Part shown: piece after piece, positions 17,584-28,001 of the stretch
Position numbering within the stretch: the first letter of the stretch is position 1
Layout: every line of letters begins with the position of its first letter
DNA from: Bacteroidota bacterium
Lineage (GTDB): Bacteria > Bacteroidota > Bacteroidia > Chitinophagales > BACL12
Length of the DNA: 64,000 nt
Direction of reading: 5' to 3'
NCBI GenBank assembly: GCA_016706865.1
Contig: JADJIS010000002.1
Span: 682,001 to 746,000 of the forward strand
Program-made: the position numbers and the translations under genes
The notes under the pieces: model-generated
What the model was told of the DNA's origin: nothing
What the model saw: the letters and a program-made list of their open reading frames with translations, nothing else
The model's database searches: none

Positions 17584-20091
17584 TCAATCCTGGAGATATA
17601 TCCTTTTCACCCTTTGTGATATGGAGGTCATAACTTCATATGCGATGGTACCCTGCCTTGCAGCATAATCTGTGATCGGAATAATAGAACCGAATAACTC
17701 CACCTCATCGCCTTCTTTGGCCTCTGAAATGGAGGAAATATCCACCATGGTCATATCCATACAAACCTTGCCGATAACAGGAGCCATTTTGCCTCTAATG
17801 GAAACAATACCGGCGCCATTCCCCATTCTGCGGGAAAAACCATCTGCATATCCAATGTTTATTGTAGCGATGCGCATGTTTTTATCTGCAATAAAAGACC
17901 TTCCATAACCAACGCTATCGCCAGCAGTTATTTCTTTGATCTGGGCAATAGTTGTATGCAGGCTGCTAACAGGTAATAATCTGTTTTGCATGGATTCTGA
18001 TGGATCAACACCATATAATCCGATACCTAATCTTACCATATTGTATTGAGCATCAGCAAATTGTGTAATACCGGGTGAATTTACAATATGCAGAAGAACG
18101 GGATAAGATAAAGATTGGGTGATTTTTTGCGACCAGTTTTCAAATTTTTTGATCTGTTCTGCTGTAAATGCATCCTGTTTCCTGTCATCGGCTGAAGAAA
18201 GATGGGAGAAAACACTTGCGATCTTTATTTGAGGATTTTTAGAAATTATTTCCAGTAAAGCTGCAATATCTTTTTCCTCAAACCCAAGCCTGTGCATGCC
18301 TGTATCCAGTTTTATGTGAATTGGAAAGGAAAAAGTTGCCTCTGTGCTTTCTAAACTCTGTTTTGCAGCCAGTACATCTAAAAAATTGTTCAAAATTCTG
18401 AAACTATACAATTCCGGTTCCAATTGAAATTGAAGGATCTGATCAAAACTTTCCGGTTCGGGATTCATAACCATAATTGGTAATTTAATTCCCTGCCGGC
18501 GCAGTTCCACACCTTCATCGGCATAAGCAACTGCCAGATAATCCACGCGATTGTGCGAAAGTACACGCGCAATTTCTGCTTGTCCGCTGCCATAAGAAAA
18601 AGCCTTTACCATAACCATGGTTTTTACACCCGGCTTTAATAATGATCGGTACATATTTAAATTATGTACCAAATTATTTAGTTGAATTTTTAAAACAGTG
18701 CCATGCGATTTTAATGCGAGCAAGGCACTTATTTTTTCCAATTGAAATCGTCTCGCACCTTTTAAAAGAATTATCTCATTTTCAAAGTTCAACGAGTTAA
18801 ATTGTTTTATAAAAGATGTTGTATCTGCAAAAAAAGAACAGTTTAAATCTTTAAAATAATTTTTATGGGAAAAGATATTTTCACCGATGCCATAAAAATT
18901 TTCTACTGCAAGTTCTTTTAATAAATTCGCGATCTTTTTATATAAAACAGAAGCTTCCTCACCACTTTCATCAAAATCACTTAAAATAACAGTTTTGTGT
19001 GATCCTATACTGTGATGTTTTAAAAAATGTAATGCTATGTCAAGGGAGGCTAGATCGGCGCTATAGGTGTCGTTGATTATAATACAATTATTTATGCCCT
19101 TTATTAATTCAAGGCGCATGCTTACCGGCGGTAGATTTTTAGCCTGAAGCGTAATGTTTTCAATGCTTTTATCGTTTAACGTTTTTCTATTTTCGTGAAT
19201 AAGCAGTGCAGTTATTAAAGCATGTATTGCATTTTCAAATGCAGCCTGATCAATAAATGGAATTGCAAAATGTAAAGTAAAGTTTTTATATAAAAGTGTA
19301 AATAATGTTTCCTCTGAAAGTATCTCTATATCTTTAATTAAAATATCTGCATTTAAAGCAACATTTGTGCTCCAGGTTAATTTATTTTGATCGGAGGAAA
19401 TTAATTCATCAATAATTGTATAATCTTTTCTGTAAATTATTGATTTGGAATTTGTAAATAATTTTAATTTTTCTTTTGTTTTTTCAATATCATTTGTAAA
19501 ACCTTCGTTATGCGTTTTAGTTATATTTGTGATGATACCAATTTCAGGATGAATAATATTTTCCAATGCATCCATTTCATCGGGCAACGAAATGCCTGCT
19601 TCAAAAATGGCTAATTCGTTTTTTTCATCCATCATCCAAACACTCAAGGGAACTCCAATTTGCGAATTATAACTTTTAGGACTTCTTACAATATCAAGAT
19701 CTATTTTTAATAAATGATATAACCATTCCTTTACAATAGTTTTTCCATTACTTCCCGTAATTCCTACTACCGGAATTGAAAATTGTTTTCTGTGAAAGGA
19801 GGTTAATTTATGAAGTGCCTTTATTGAATTTTCAACCAATAAATAGTTGCTATCTGAAAATGTTTGGGAGGGAATATGCTCCACTACAAAATTTTTAACA
19901 CCTGCTTCATGGGCCTGTTTTATATAGTGATGGCCATCAAGTTGTTTGCCGGTTATAGCAAAAAACAGAGATCTGTCGCCAAAAACCACATTGCGGGAAT
20001 CTGTCAATAAATGTTCGATTCCGGCATCGGGGCTGACAATTTGTCCCCGGCACTTAAGTATCTCACAAATTGCTTCAGCAGTATAATTCAT
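17584..20091 (-). CDS. Bifunctional UDP-MurNAc-tripeptide:D-Ala-D-Ala ligase / alanine racemase
   Basis: Fusion of MurF and Alr, an arrangement known in Bacteroidota, which makes D-alanine and adds D-Ala-D-Ala to the peptidoglycan precursor. In the 835-aa product the MurF half has the ATP loop GITGSNGKT at 110-118 and the ADP-ribose-facing DTYSADLAS near 341. The Alr half begins about residue 462, with PLP lysine Lys496 in VKAFSYGSG and catalytic Tyr748 in NIGYADGFSRR. I chose the ATG giving MNYTAEAICEIL. The frame stays open 315 nt further upstream but that part is antisense to the start of secA and not MurF-like. Confidence 0.95.
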   Translation of the reverse strand: MNYTAEAICEILKCRGQIVSPDAGIEHLLTDSRNVVFGDRSLFFAITGKQLDGHHYIKQAHEAGVKNFVVEHIPSQTFSDSNYLLVENSIKALHKLTSFHRKQFSIPVVGITGSNGKTIVKEWLYHLLKIDLDIVRSPKSYNSQIGVPLSVWMMDEKNELAIFEAGISLPDEMDALENIIHPEIGIITNITKTHNEGFTNDIEKTKEKLKLFTNSKSIIYRKDYTIIDELISSDQNKLTWSTNVALNADILIKDIEILSEETLFTLLYKNFTLHFAIPFIDQAAFENAIHALITALLIHENRKTLNDKSIENITLQAKNLPPVSMRLELIKGINNCIIINDTYSADLASLDIALHFLKHHSIGSHKTVILSDFDESGEEASVLYKKIANLLKELAVENFYGIGENIFSHKNYFKDLNCSFFADTTSFIKQFNSLNFENEIILLKGARRFQLEKISALLALKSHGTVLKIQLNNLVHNLNMYRSLLKPGVKTMVMVKAFSYGSGQAEIARVLSHNRVDYLAVAYADEGVELRRQGIKLPIMVMNPEPESFDQILQFQLEPELYSFRILNNFLDVLAAKQSLESTEATFSFPIHIKLDTGMHRLGFEEKDIAALLEIISKNPQIKIASVFSHLSSADDRKQDAFTAEQIKKFENWSQKITQSLSYPVLLHIVNSPGITQFADAQYNMVRLGIGLYGVDPSESMQNRLLPVSSLHTTIAQIKEITAGDSVGYGRSFIADKNMRIATINIGYADGFSRRMGNGAGIVSIRGKMAPVIGKVCMDMTMVDISSISEAKEGDEVELFGSIIPITDYAARQGTIAYEVMTSISQRVKRIYLQD

Positions 20092-20195
20092 GTCAGAAAT
20101 TCGCTGTAAAGCTAATACAATCGCATATTCATAGCTATTTCGGGCAGATTTTGGCTTTACTTGGGTTAAAATAACAGATACCTTTTTACAATCCC

Positions 20196-20203
20196 TATCT
20201 TTG
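20196..20203 (+). promoter_or_regulatory. Candidate -7 box for secA
   Basis: TATCTTTG matches the phylum's -7 consensus and lies 60 nt before the secA ATG. No TTG at the right distance upstream was found, so the call is weak. Confidence 0.35.
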
Positions 20204-20263
20204 CGCTTCATGCGGGGAACGACTTTTGCCTTCCTGCAAACCTTAAATTGAGTAAAAATATCT

Positions 20264-23200
20264 ATGAGTTTAATATCCAACGTACTCTCCAAATTATTTG
20301 GTGGTAATAAATACGAAAAAGACATAAAGGCGATAATGCCTCTGGTTGAGCAGATAAAAGTGGAATATGCAAAACTTGAAAAGATCTCCAATGACGAACT
20401 CCGCAATAAAACTCCGGAATTCAGGAGAAGGATAAAGGATCATTTGAAGGAGATCGACGATCGCATTCAGCTGCTTAAGTCGGAACCCGACTCACCTCAG
20501 CTCGATGACGTTGACCGCAAAGATGAGATCTATAAAGAAATAGATGAGTTAATGAAGGAAAGAGATAACAAGATCGAAGAGATATTGTTGATCATTCTTC
20601 CCGAAGCTTTTGCAGTTATGAAAGAAACTGCTCGTCGTTTTACAGAACATACAGAAATAGTATCTACTGCTACTCAATTGGATCGTGATCTTTCAGTAAA
20701 TAATGATTTTGTTGTTATTAATGGCGATCAGGCCATTTATAAGAATGAATGGGAAGCCGCCGGTGTTCCCATAAAATGGAACATGGTACATTATGATGTT
20801 CAGTTGATTGGAGGAATTGTTTTACACCAAGGTAAAATTTCGGAGATGGCAACGGGGGAAGGAAAAACTTTAGTTGCAACACTTCCTGCATATTTAAATG
20901 CATTACCAGGTGAAGGAATTCATATTGTAACCGTAAATAATTATCTGGCTCGTCGTGATGCGGAATGGAATGCACCGATTTTTAACTTTTTGGGAATGCG
21001 TGTTGATTGTATAGATCAGTACCAACCAAATTCTACGGAAAGAAGAAACGCATATCTAGCAGATCTAACGTACGGAACAAATAATGAATTCGGTTTCGAT
21101 TATCTGAGAGATAATATGGTTCGCACAGTAGATGAAAAAGTGCAGCGCAAACATCATTACGCAATGGTGGATGAGGTGGATTCAGTTTTGGTGGATGATG
21201 CAAGAACTCCGCTTATTATTTCCGGTCCGGTACCTAAAGGTGGTGATGCTGAAGTTTATAATGTATTAAAACCTCGTATCCATAAATTAATTGAAGCACA
21301 GAAAAAAGTATTTACTTATAATTTAACGGAAGCAAGAAAATTAATTGAAGCGGGAAAAACGAAAGAAGGTGGTATCCATCTTTTCCGTGCACATCGCGCG
21401 TTGCCAAAAAATAATGCACTCATAAAATTATTGAGTGAAGAAGGTGTAAGAAGATTATTAAGTGATACCGAAGGAGTTTATATTTCGGAACACAACAAAC
21501 GTATGCCGGAAATTGACAGCGACTTATTTTTTGTTATTGAAGAAAAACAAAACTCAGTTGACCTTACCGATAAAGGCATTGAATTAATTACAGAAGGTGG
21601 TGATGATCCTACATTTTTTATTATTCCCGATGTTGGGGCAATGATAGCAGAAATTGATCGTAATGCTCAGACCAAAGAAGAGCAGATAGCAGCTAAAGAT
21701 CAGCTTATGCAAGATTTTGCAGTTAAAAGTGAACGTATACATTCGGTACAACAATTATTAAAAGCATATACCGTTTTCGAAAAAGATGTGGAATATGTGG
21801 TGATGGATAGCAAGGTGAAAATTGTAGATGAACAAACCGGTCGTATATTAGAAGGAAGAAGATATAGTGATGGTTTACATCAGGCAATTGAAGCAAAAGA
21901 AAATGTAAAAGTGGAAGCGTTGACACAAACGTATGCGACCATTACTTTACAAAATTATTTCCGCATGTTTCACAAATTATGTGGCATGACTGGAACAGCA
22001 GAAACAGAAGCAGGTGAATTTTGGGAAATATATAAATTGGATGTAACTGCAATTCCAACTAACAGAAATATTATCCGAAAAGATATTGAAGATTACGTTT
22101 ATAAAACACGTAAAGAAAAATATCTCGCTGTAATTGATCGTATACAACAATTGGTGACTGATGGTCGTCCGGTTCTGGTTGGAACAACTTCTGTGGAGGT
22201 AAGTGAATTGCTTAGCAGGATGTTGCAAATGAAGGGAGTTAAACACAACGTATTAAATGCAAAACAACATCAGCGCGAGGCAGAAATAGTTGCGGATGCA
22301 GGTAAGGCTGGTTCAGTAACTATTGCAACCAACATGGCTGGTCGTGGAACGGATATTAAATTGGGAGTTGGTGTTGTTGATGCGGGTGGATTGGCAATTA
22401 TTGGTACTGAGCGACATGAATCGCGTCGTGTGGACAGGCAGTTGCGCGGTCGTTCGGGACGTCAGGGAGATCCGGGTTCCAGTGAATTTTATGTATCGTT
22501 GGAAGATAACTTAATGCGTTTATTCGGAAGCGAAAGAATTGCCAAGGTTATGGATACCATGGGATATAAAGAAGGCGAAGTAATTCAGCATCGCATGATC
22601 ACAAGGTCCATTGAACGCGCACAGAAAAAAGTAGAGGAAAATAACTTTGGAATAAGAAAAAGATTATTGGAATACGATGATGTAATGAATAATCAGCGTT
22701 CTCTTGTTTATCAAAAAAGAAATCACGCACTTTCAGGAGAAAGATTAACCATCGATTTAAATAATACCATTTATGATCTCTGTGATGAATTGGTAAATAC
22801 ACATGTCGATAGTAAAGATTATGAAGCATTCACCTTAGATGTTATCCGTTACTTCAGCATGGAAACCGAAATTTCCAAAAAAGAATTTGAATCTGATAAA
22901 CCCGAGACACTTACAGATAAATTATATACCAATGCCAAGGATTATTACAAACGTAAATGTCAGGCTGTTTTAAATAAAGTGTATCCTCTTGTTAAAGATC
23001 TATATTCTTCACGTGGCGAAACACTCGAAAATGTAATTGTACCATTCACCGATGGAAGAAAGGGATTAAATGTAATGGTGAATTTAGTAAGGGCAAATGA
23101 TACAAACGGAGATGAAATAAATATTGCTATTGAACGCATGATAAGTTTAATAGTAATTGACGATCATTGGAAGGACCATTTGCGCAATATGGATGACCTG

Positions 23201-23572
23201 AAACAATCGGTTCAAAATGCAACTTACGAGCAAAAGGATCCTTTGTTAATTTATAAATTCGAAGCATTTAATATGTTCAAAAAAATGCTTAGCGAATTAA
23301 ATAAAGAGATCGTTTCCTTTTTATTTAAAGGGTATGTTCCACTTAAAACTGCCGATGATGTGCGCACAGCAGCACCTCAAAAACGCACCGATATGAGCAA
23401 CCTGAAAGAAACCCGCGATGATGGTGGAGCAGCTCCCGGAAGCCGCGGCCCGGCTCAACCGGAAAGAAAAGCAGTGGAACCAATTCGCGTGGAAAAAAAG
23501 GTGGGAAGAAATGATACCTGCCCTTGCGGAAGCGGAAAGAAATATAAAAATTGTCATGGGAAAGAGGAATAA
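20264..23572 (+). CDS. secA: Preprotein translocase ATPase SecA
   Basis: Motor of the Sec pathway: it binds secretory preproteins and drives them through SecYEG with ATP. Walker A is MATGEGKT at 195-202, and the DEAD-type Walker B is DEVD at 303-306. Helicase motif VI is visible in the stretch with RQLRGRSGRQGDPG, and the C-terminal zinc-binding tail has CPCGSGKKYKNCH. At 1102 aa it is long because of insertions typical of the phylum. The protein feeds both classical Sec export and type IX secretion cargo. Its stop is followed after 4 nt by a perfect 28-bp inverted repeat. Confidence 0.98.
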   Translation: MSLISNVLSKLFGGNKYEKDIKAIMPLVEQIKVEYAKLEKISNDELRNKTPEFRRRIKDHLKEIDDRIQLLKSEPDSPQLDDVDRKDEIYKEIDELMKERDNKIEEILLIILPEAFAVMKETARRFTEHTEIVSTATQLDRDLSVNNDFVVINGDQAIYKNEWEAAGVPIKWNMVHYDVQLIGGIVLHQGKISEMATGEGKTLVATLPAYLNALPGEGIHIVTVNNYLARRDAEWNAPIFNFLGMRVDCIDQYQPNSTERRNAYLADLTYGTNNEFGFDYLRDNMVRTVDEKVQRKHHYAMVDEVDSVLVDDARTPLIISGPVPKGGDAEVYNVLKPRIHKLIEAQKKVFTYNLTEARKLIEAGKTKEGGIHLFRAHRALPKNNALIKLLSEEGVRRLLSDTEGVYISEHNKRMPEIDSDLFFVIEEKQNSVDLTDKGIELITEGGDDPTFFIIPDVGAMIAEIDRNAQTKEEQIAAKDQLMQDFAVKSERIHSVQQLLKAYTVFEKDVEYVVMDSKVKIVDEQTGRILEGRRYSDGLHQAIEAKENVKVEALTQTYATITLQNYFRMFHKLCGMTGTAETEAGEFWEIYKLDVTAIPTNRNIIRKDIEDYVYKTRKEKYLAVIDRIQQLVTDGRPVLVGTTSVEVSELLSRMLQMKGVKHNVLNAKQHQREAEIVADAGKAGSVTIATNMAGRGTDIKLGVGVVDAGGLAIIGTERHESRRVDRQLRGRSGRQGDPGSSEFYVSLEDNLMRLFGSERIAKVMDTMGYKEGEVIQHRMITRSIERAQKKVEENNFGIRKRLLEYDDVMNNQRSLVYQKRNHALSGERLTIDLNNTIYDLCDELVNTHVDSKDYEAFTLDVIRYFSMETEISKKEFESDKPETLTDKLYTNAKDYYKRKCQAVLNKVYPLVKDLYSSRGETLENVIVPFTDGRKGLNVMVNLVRANDTNGDEINIAIERMISLIVIDDHWKDHLRNMDDLKQSVQNATYEQKDPLLIYKFEAFNMFKKMLSELNKEIVSFLFKGYVPLKTADDVRTAAPQKRTDMSNLKETRDDGGAAPGSRGPAQPERKAVEPIRVEKKVGRNDTCPCGSGKKYKNCHGKEE

Positions 23573-23576
23573 TTAA

Positions 23577-23713
23577 AATGAGTAATGAGTTATGAGTAAT
23601 GAGTGCGTAAACGATTGTATAATGTTGTAACCTCCGAAATAAGAGTTTAATGAGAAAATCGAATTTTCATCCGTCATCAGACTAAACTCATTACTCATAA
23701 CTCATTACTCATT
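23577..23713. repeat. Perfect 28-bp inverted repeat flanking an 81-nt core
   Basis: The left arm (23577-23604) is built from ATGAGTA/ATGAGTT units. The right arm (23686-23713) is its exact reverse complement over all 28 nt. The core includes AACCTCCGAAAT and AAAATCGAATTTT. The left arm sequence recurs identically at 28818-28845, followed by a diverged version of the same core. The element fills most of the secA-deoC gap. Confidence 0.85.
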
Positions 23714-23734
23714 TATAGCAAACATTTTACTTCA

Positions 23735-24391
23735 ATGGAAAATCTAAATAAATACATAGAACACACCGCCCTGAAACCTGATCTTACAATTGCTGAGGTG
23801 CAGAAATTATGTGAGGAGGCGATGCAATATCATTTTGCTGGAGTTTGTGTGCCGACATATTTTTTGGGAGATGTGGTTCCGATTCTTGCAGATACTGGGA
23901 TCGATATAGTTACAGTAATTGGATTTCCTTATGGTTATTCTTCTCTCATCAGTAAATTTGAAGAAGCAGAAGATGCATTGGCAAAAGGTGCTGATCATTT
24001 AGATATGGTTATAAATATTGCTGCTGTAAAAAATAATGATTGGGATACAGTTGAAAATGAAATTGAGACCATCACGAAATTGGTGCATGCAGAAAATAAA
24101 GTAATGAAGATCATTATCGAAACCGGATTAATGTCGGAAATAGAAATTGATCTTATCTGCAAGATCGCAAATGAATTTAATGTGGATTATGTAAAAACTT
24201 CTACCGGTGTGAATGGTCCCGGTGCCGATGTGGAAACCATCAGAAATTTGCGTGAAGCCTTAAAGGCAAAAATAAAAATTAAAGCTTCAGGTGGAATAAA
24301 GACAAAGGCTTTAGCCGAGGAATTAATTGAAGCCGGTGCCGACAGAATAGGTACTTCAAAGGGAGTGGAGTTGATGATGGAAGTGAAATAA
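23735..24391 (+). CDS. deoC: Deoxyribose-phosphate aldolase
   Basis: Class I aldolase that splits 2-deoxyribose 5-phosphate into acetaldehyde and glyceraldehyde 3-phosphate in deoxynucleoside salvage. The Schiff-base lysine is Lys154 in YVKTSTG, with a second active-site lysine in KIKASGGIK (Lys183) and Asp90 in ADHLDMVIN. The 218-aa length and TIM-barrel layout are typical. It stands alone on the plus strand between the secA-side inverted repeat and a SPOR-domain gene, without other nucleoside catabolic genes nearby. Confidence 0.96.
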   Translation: MENLNKYIEHTALKPDLTIAEVQKLCEEAMQYHFAGVCVPTYFLGDVVPILADTGIDIVTVIGFPYGYSSLISKFEEAEDALAKGADHLDMVINIAAVKNNDWDTVENEIETITKLVHAENKVMKIIIETGLMSEIEIDLICKIANEFNVDYVKTSTGVNGPGADVETIRNLREALKAKIKIKASGGIKTKALAEELIEAGADRIGTSKGVELMMEVK

Positions 24392-24508
24392 TTGGCGATA
24401 ATTTTCGTTTAAATTTGATGCAGGGAGTAAACTTCTAATCGGATTTATTTATGCATAGTTTACCAATCACAAAATAATTTTTATTACTTTCGTGTTATTA
24501 AGGTTAAA

Positions 24509-24895
24509 ATGAAATCAATTTTCTCTGCGATACTGCTATTGTTAGGTTTTGGCTGTTTTGCCCAGACAGGAACTATTACTATTAAAGATAATGCCGGAGC
24601 AGGCGCTTTAGTTGAAAAACATATTTTCTTCAATAAAGAACACGGTGAACTTCCAGGCTATAGGATACAGGTGTTTGCAGGAACGAGTCTGATAACTGCT
24701 AAGGATACAAAAGCACTTTTTTTACAGAGATATTCCGATTACAATGCGAGTATTGTTTTTGAAGCACCAAATTATAAAGTGCGGATAGGAAATTACACCA
24801 ATCGTTTTGACGCCAATCGCGATCTTCAGGAAATAATTACAGAATATCCCAGCGCATATGTGGTGAAAGATCTAATAAATATTGCCGAACAATGA
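24509..24895 (+). CDS. Small exported SPOR-like domain protein
   Basis: Protein of 128 aa with a signal peptide ending at CFAQ and a C-terminal segment (GYRIQVFAGTS, then FEAPNYKVRIGNYTNRFDA) that fits the SPOR fold. SPOR domains bind denuded glycan strands of peptidoglycan, so a periplasmic, septum-related role is plausible; this is inference. The stop overlaps the start of the M20 amidohydrolase by 4 nt (ATGA), so the two are translated together, though the functional connection is not obvious. Confidence 0.75.
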   Translation: MKSIFSAILLLLGFGCFAQTGTITIKDNAGAGALVEKHIFFNKEHGELPGYRIQVFAGTSLITAKDTKALFLQRYSDYNASIVFEAPNYKVRIGNYTNRFDANRDLQEIITEYPSAYVVKDLINIAEQ

Positions 24896-26088
24896 GCGAA
24901 TATTTTGCAGAAAAGATCAGGTCGCTTGCTTTAGCAAATTTTGAAGAAATTCGCGATTGTCGCAGACACTTACATCAACATCCCGAACTTTCCTTTCAGG
25001 AATTTGAAACTTCCGCTTTTATTCAGAAGAAATTAACGGAATACGGAATTCCCTTTAAAAATAATATTGCAAAAACCGGAGTTGTTGCAATAATTGAGGG
25101 AAAAGATCCTTCCAAAAAAATTATTGCGTTGCGTGCTGATATGGATGCACTTCCTATTCAGGAATTAAATGAAGTGGATTACAAATCACAAAATGAAGGT
25201 GTGATGCATGCATGTGGTCATGATGTTCACACAAGTTGTTTATTAGGTGCAGGAAAAATACTCAACGAATTAAAAAATGAATTTGAAGGAAGCATTAAAT
25301 TAATTTTTCAGCCTTCGGAAGAAAAATTACCGGGTGGTGCTAAAGTGATGATAGAAGAAGGAGTCTTAAAAAATCCTGAAGTTGATGCTATTATTGCGCA
25401 ACATGTTTTTACTCCGTTTGAAGCGGGTAAACTCGCTTTTTGTTTTGGGACCATGTTGGCAAGCACAGATGAAATTTATATTACCGTAAATGGTAAAGGC
25501 GGACATGGCGCTTATCCTCATGAAACAAAAGATCCTGTGATGATGGCTGCCCAGATGTTAGTTGCACTGCAACAAGTAGTGAGCAGAGTTATTTCACCCT
25601 TTCAACCGGCAGTGCTCACCTTTGGAAAAGTAATTGCAAATGGAGCAACAAATGTTATTCCTGATTCTGTATATATAGAAGGAACTTTTAGAGCTCTTGA
25701 TGAAGATGTTCGTAATAAGGCACATGTTGAAATTGAAAAAATTGCAAGAGGAGTGGTGGAAGGATTAGGAGGAACATTGGAATTAAAAATTGCAAAAGGA
25801 TATCCTGTCTTAAAAAATGATGATGCACTTACTCGCAGAGTTTATGATAGAGCTATAAATTATTTAGGGATTGATAATGTTATAACTACCACCCCAAGAA
25901 TGGGTGCAGAGGATTTTGCTTTTTATTCGCAGGAAATTCCCGCTTGTTTTTACAGGTTGGGAACCGGAAATCCGGGAAAAGGAATTACTTCAAATATTCA
26001 TACACCAACTTTTAATATTGATGAAGATGCAATAAAAACCGGAATGGGATTTATGGCATTTAATGCAATTACAGAACTAATGAGTTGA
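24892..26088 (+). CDS. M20 family amidohydrolase (N-acyl amino acid hydrolase type)
   Basis: Metal-dependent peptidase-family enzyme of 398 aa that cleaves N-acyl or aminoacyl amide bonds; it resembles hippurate/N-acetyl-amino-acid hydrolases. Conserved metal and catalytic residues are visible as HACGHDVH (Cys108, His110) and QPSEE (Glu143/Glu144), with MGAEDFAFY near the C-terminus. The dimerisation domain lies at about 190-300. There is no signal peptide, so it is cytoplasmic. The exact substrate cannot be assigned. It is translationally coupled to the upstream SPOR protein. Confidence 0.9.
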   Translation: MSEYFAEKIRSLALANFEEIRDCRRHLHQHPELSFQEFETSAFIQKKLTEYGIPFKNNIAKTGVVAIIEGKDPSKKIIALRADMDALPIQELNEVDYKSQNEGVMHACGHDVHTSCLLGAGKILNELKNEFEGSIKLIFQPSEEKLPGGAKVMIEEGVLKNPEVDAIIAQHVFTPFEAGKLAFCFGTMLASTDEIYITVNGKGGHGAYPHETKDPVMMAAQMLVALQQVVSRVISPFQPAVLTFGKVIANGATNVIPDSVYIEGTFRALDEDVRNKAHVEIEKIARGVVEGLGGTLELKIAKGYPVLKNDDALTRRVYDRAINYLGIDNVITTTPRMGAEDFAFYSQEIPACFYRLGTGNPGKGITSNIHTPTFNIDEDAIKTGMGFMAFNAITELMS

Positions 26089-26198
26089 CCTTTTATTTTT
26101 AATTACTACAAAGGCTCACCTTTTTTATTTCCTAAATCTGGTTAATTATTGAATTTCGGTTTTATTATTTCTCAAAATCAACCAACTTTGTAGTCCGG

Positions 26199-28001
26199 AT
26201 GGCTAAAGGATCGAAAACAAAATCAACAGGCAAGTCAAAACTCATATCAGAATCGGATTATAAAATATTTCGGAGGCTGATGTCCTATGCCGGACCCTTT
26301 AAAAAACAATTTTATATTTCTTCCGGGTTGGCAATAGTGCTTTCTATACTTGTTCCGCTTCGTCCTTACCTCGTTGGAGTAACTGTTGACAGTTATATTC
26401 TAAAAAATGATCTGAATGGCTTGATCATAATTACACTCATTTCTGTTGCCGTATTATCTGCGGAATCAATTTGCAAGTATTTTTTTCTCTATATCACAAA
26501 TTGGTTAGGGCAAAGTGTGGTAAAGAATCTGCGTGTTAAAGTATTTAATCATTTGATAAGTTTGCGATTGAGTTATTTTAATAACACACCGGTTGGTGTT
26601 TCCACCACAAGAACGATTAACGACCTCGAAACAATAAACTCTGTATTTACAGAAGGTGCAATTCAAATAATTGCAGATCTGTTGACCATTATTTTTGTGA
26701 TCATTTTCATGTTTTTTATTAATTGGCAACTTACACTTGTTAGTTTGGTTAGTTTTCCATTAATAATTTATGCAACCTATATTTTTAAAGAAGGAATAAA
26801 AAGTACTTTTCAGGAAGTGCGGACCGCTGTTGCACATTTAAATTCTTTTTTACAGGAGCGTATTACAGGTATGAAAATAGTTCAGATCTTTAATGCAGAA
26901 GAATCTGAATTTGAAAAATTTAAATCGATAAATGATACGCATAGAAAAGCACAGATAAGATCAGTTTGGTATTATTCCATTTTTTTCCCTGTGGTGGAAA
27001 TTATAATTGCTTTTGCAACAGCTCTCATGGTTTGGAAAGGTGCACACAGTGTATTGGAAGGAAAGGCAACAATAGGAGATATTAATGCATTTATTTTATA
27101 CCTCACAATTTTATTTCGCCCGTTGCGCATGTTGGCTGATAAATTTAATACTTTGCAAATGGGTGTTGTTAGCAGCGATCGTATTTTTAAGATATTGGAT
27201 ACGGATGAAAAAATTGAAAATTCGGGAACAAAAAACACCGATACCATTAAAGGAAAAATTGATTTTGATCATGTTTGGTTTGCATATAAAGATGAAAACT
27301 GGATATTGAAGGATGTTAATTTTCATATAAAAGAAGGTGAAACACTTGCTATTGTTGGCGCTACAGGTGCGGGTAAAACTTCTATCATTAGTATATTAAA
27401 CAGATTCTACGAAATTCAGAAGGGTGATATTAAAATTGATGATATTTCAATTCGCGATTATGAACTGTCGGCTCTTAGAAAAAAGATAGGTCTGGTTTTA
27501 CAGGATGTGTTTTTATTTTCCGGCACCATCATGGATAATATTACACTTCGCAACGATGCAATAACAAAAGAAAAAGTAATTGATGCAGCCAAAATGTTGG
27601 GAGCACATGAATTTATAATGCAACTTCCCGGTGCTTATAATTATAATGTGATGGAACGCGGAGCCACTTTGTCGCTCGGACAACGACAACTCATTTCATT
27701 TATTCGCGCATTGGTATTTGACCCTGGGATTTTAATTCTAGACGAGGCAACATCTTCAGTGGATACAGAAACAGAACAGATCATTCAACACGCAATTGAA
27801 AATCTAATTACAAACAGAACATCTATTATAATTGCACATCGTTTATCCACAATTCAACATGCAGATAAAATACTTGTGCTCGATAAAGGAGAAGTAAAAG
27901 AAATCGGTTCGCATGAAGAGCTTTTAGCACACAACGGATATTATCGAAAGTTATATGATATGCAATTCGTTACCCTGAATATTTTGCAGAGTGATGAGTA
28001 G
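26199..28001 (+). CDS. ABC exporter, fused permease/ATPase (MsbA-like)
   Basis: Homodimeric-type exporter half of 600 aa: a six-helix transmembrane domain at roughly residues 35-320 and a nucleotide-binding domain after that. The ATPase has Walker A GATGAGKTS, signature LSLGQRQL, Walker B ILILDEATSSVD and the H-loop IAHRLS. The family exports lipids, drugs or peptides, and the substrate is unassigned here. There is no partner gene. The last codons and stop merge into a GAGTAGT direct-repeat array that runs into the downstream spacer. Confidence 0.92.
   Translation: MAKGSKTKSTGKSKLISESDYKIFRRLMSYAGPFKKQFYISSGLAIVLSILVPLRPYLVGVTVDSYILKNDLNGLIIITLISVAVLSAESICKYFFLYITNWLGQSVVKNLRVKVFNHLISLRLSYFNNTPVGVSTTRTINDLETINSVFTEGAIQIIADLLTIIFVIIFMFFINWQLTLVSLVSFPLIIYATYIFKEGIKSTFQEVRTAVAHLNSFLQERITGMKIVQIFNAEESEFEKFKSINDTHRKAQIRSVWYYSIFFPVVEIIIAFATALMVWKGAHSVLEGKATIGDINAFILYLTILFRPLRMLADKFNTLQMGVVSSDRIFKILDTDEKIENSGTKNTDTIKGKIDFDHVWFAYKDENWILKDVNFHIKEGETLAIVGATGAGKTSIISILNRFYEIQKGDIKIDDISIRDYELSALRKKIGLVLQDVFLFSGTIMDNITLRNDAITKEKVIDAAKMLGAHEFIMQLPGAYNYNVMERGATLSLGQRQLISFIRALVFDPGILILDEATSSVDTETEQIIQHAIENLITNRTSIIIAHRLSTIQHADKILVLDKGEVKEIGSHEELLAHNGYYRKLYDMQFVTLNILQSDE

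Noticed and set aside
20092..20406. Upstream extension of the murF-alr frame by 105 codons
   Set aside because: The extra sequence is antisense to the start of secA, has no similarity to MurF, and the ATG at 20091 gives the expected MurF N-terminus and length.
23577..23604. CRISPR-like or other spacer array
   Set aside because: The ATGAGTA units are about 7 nt, contiguous, without spacers, and no cas gene is present.
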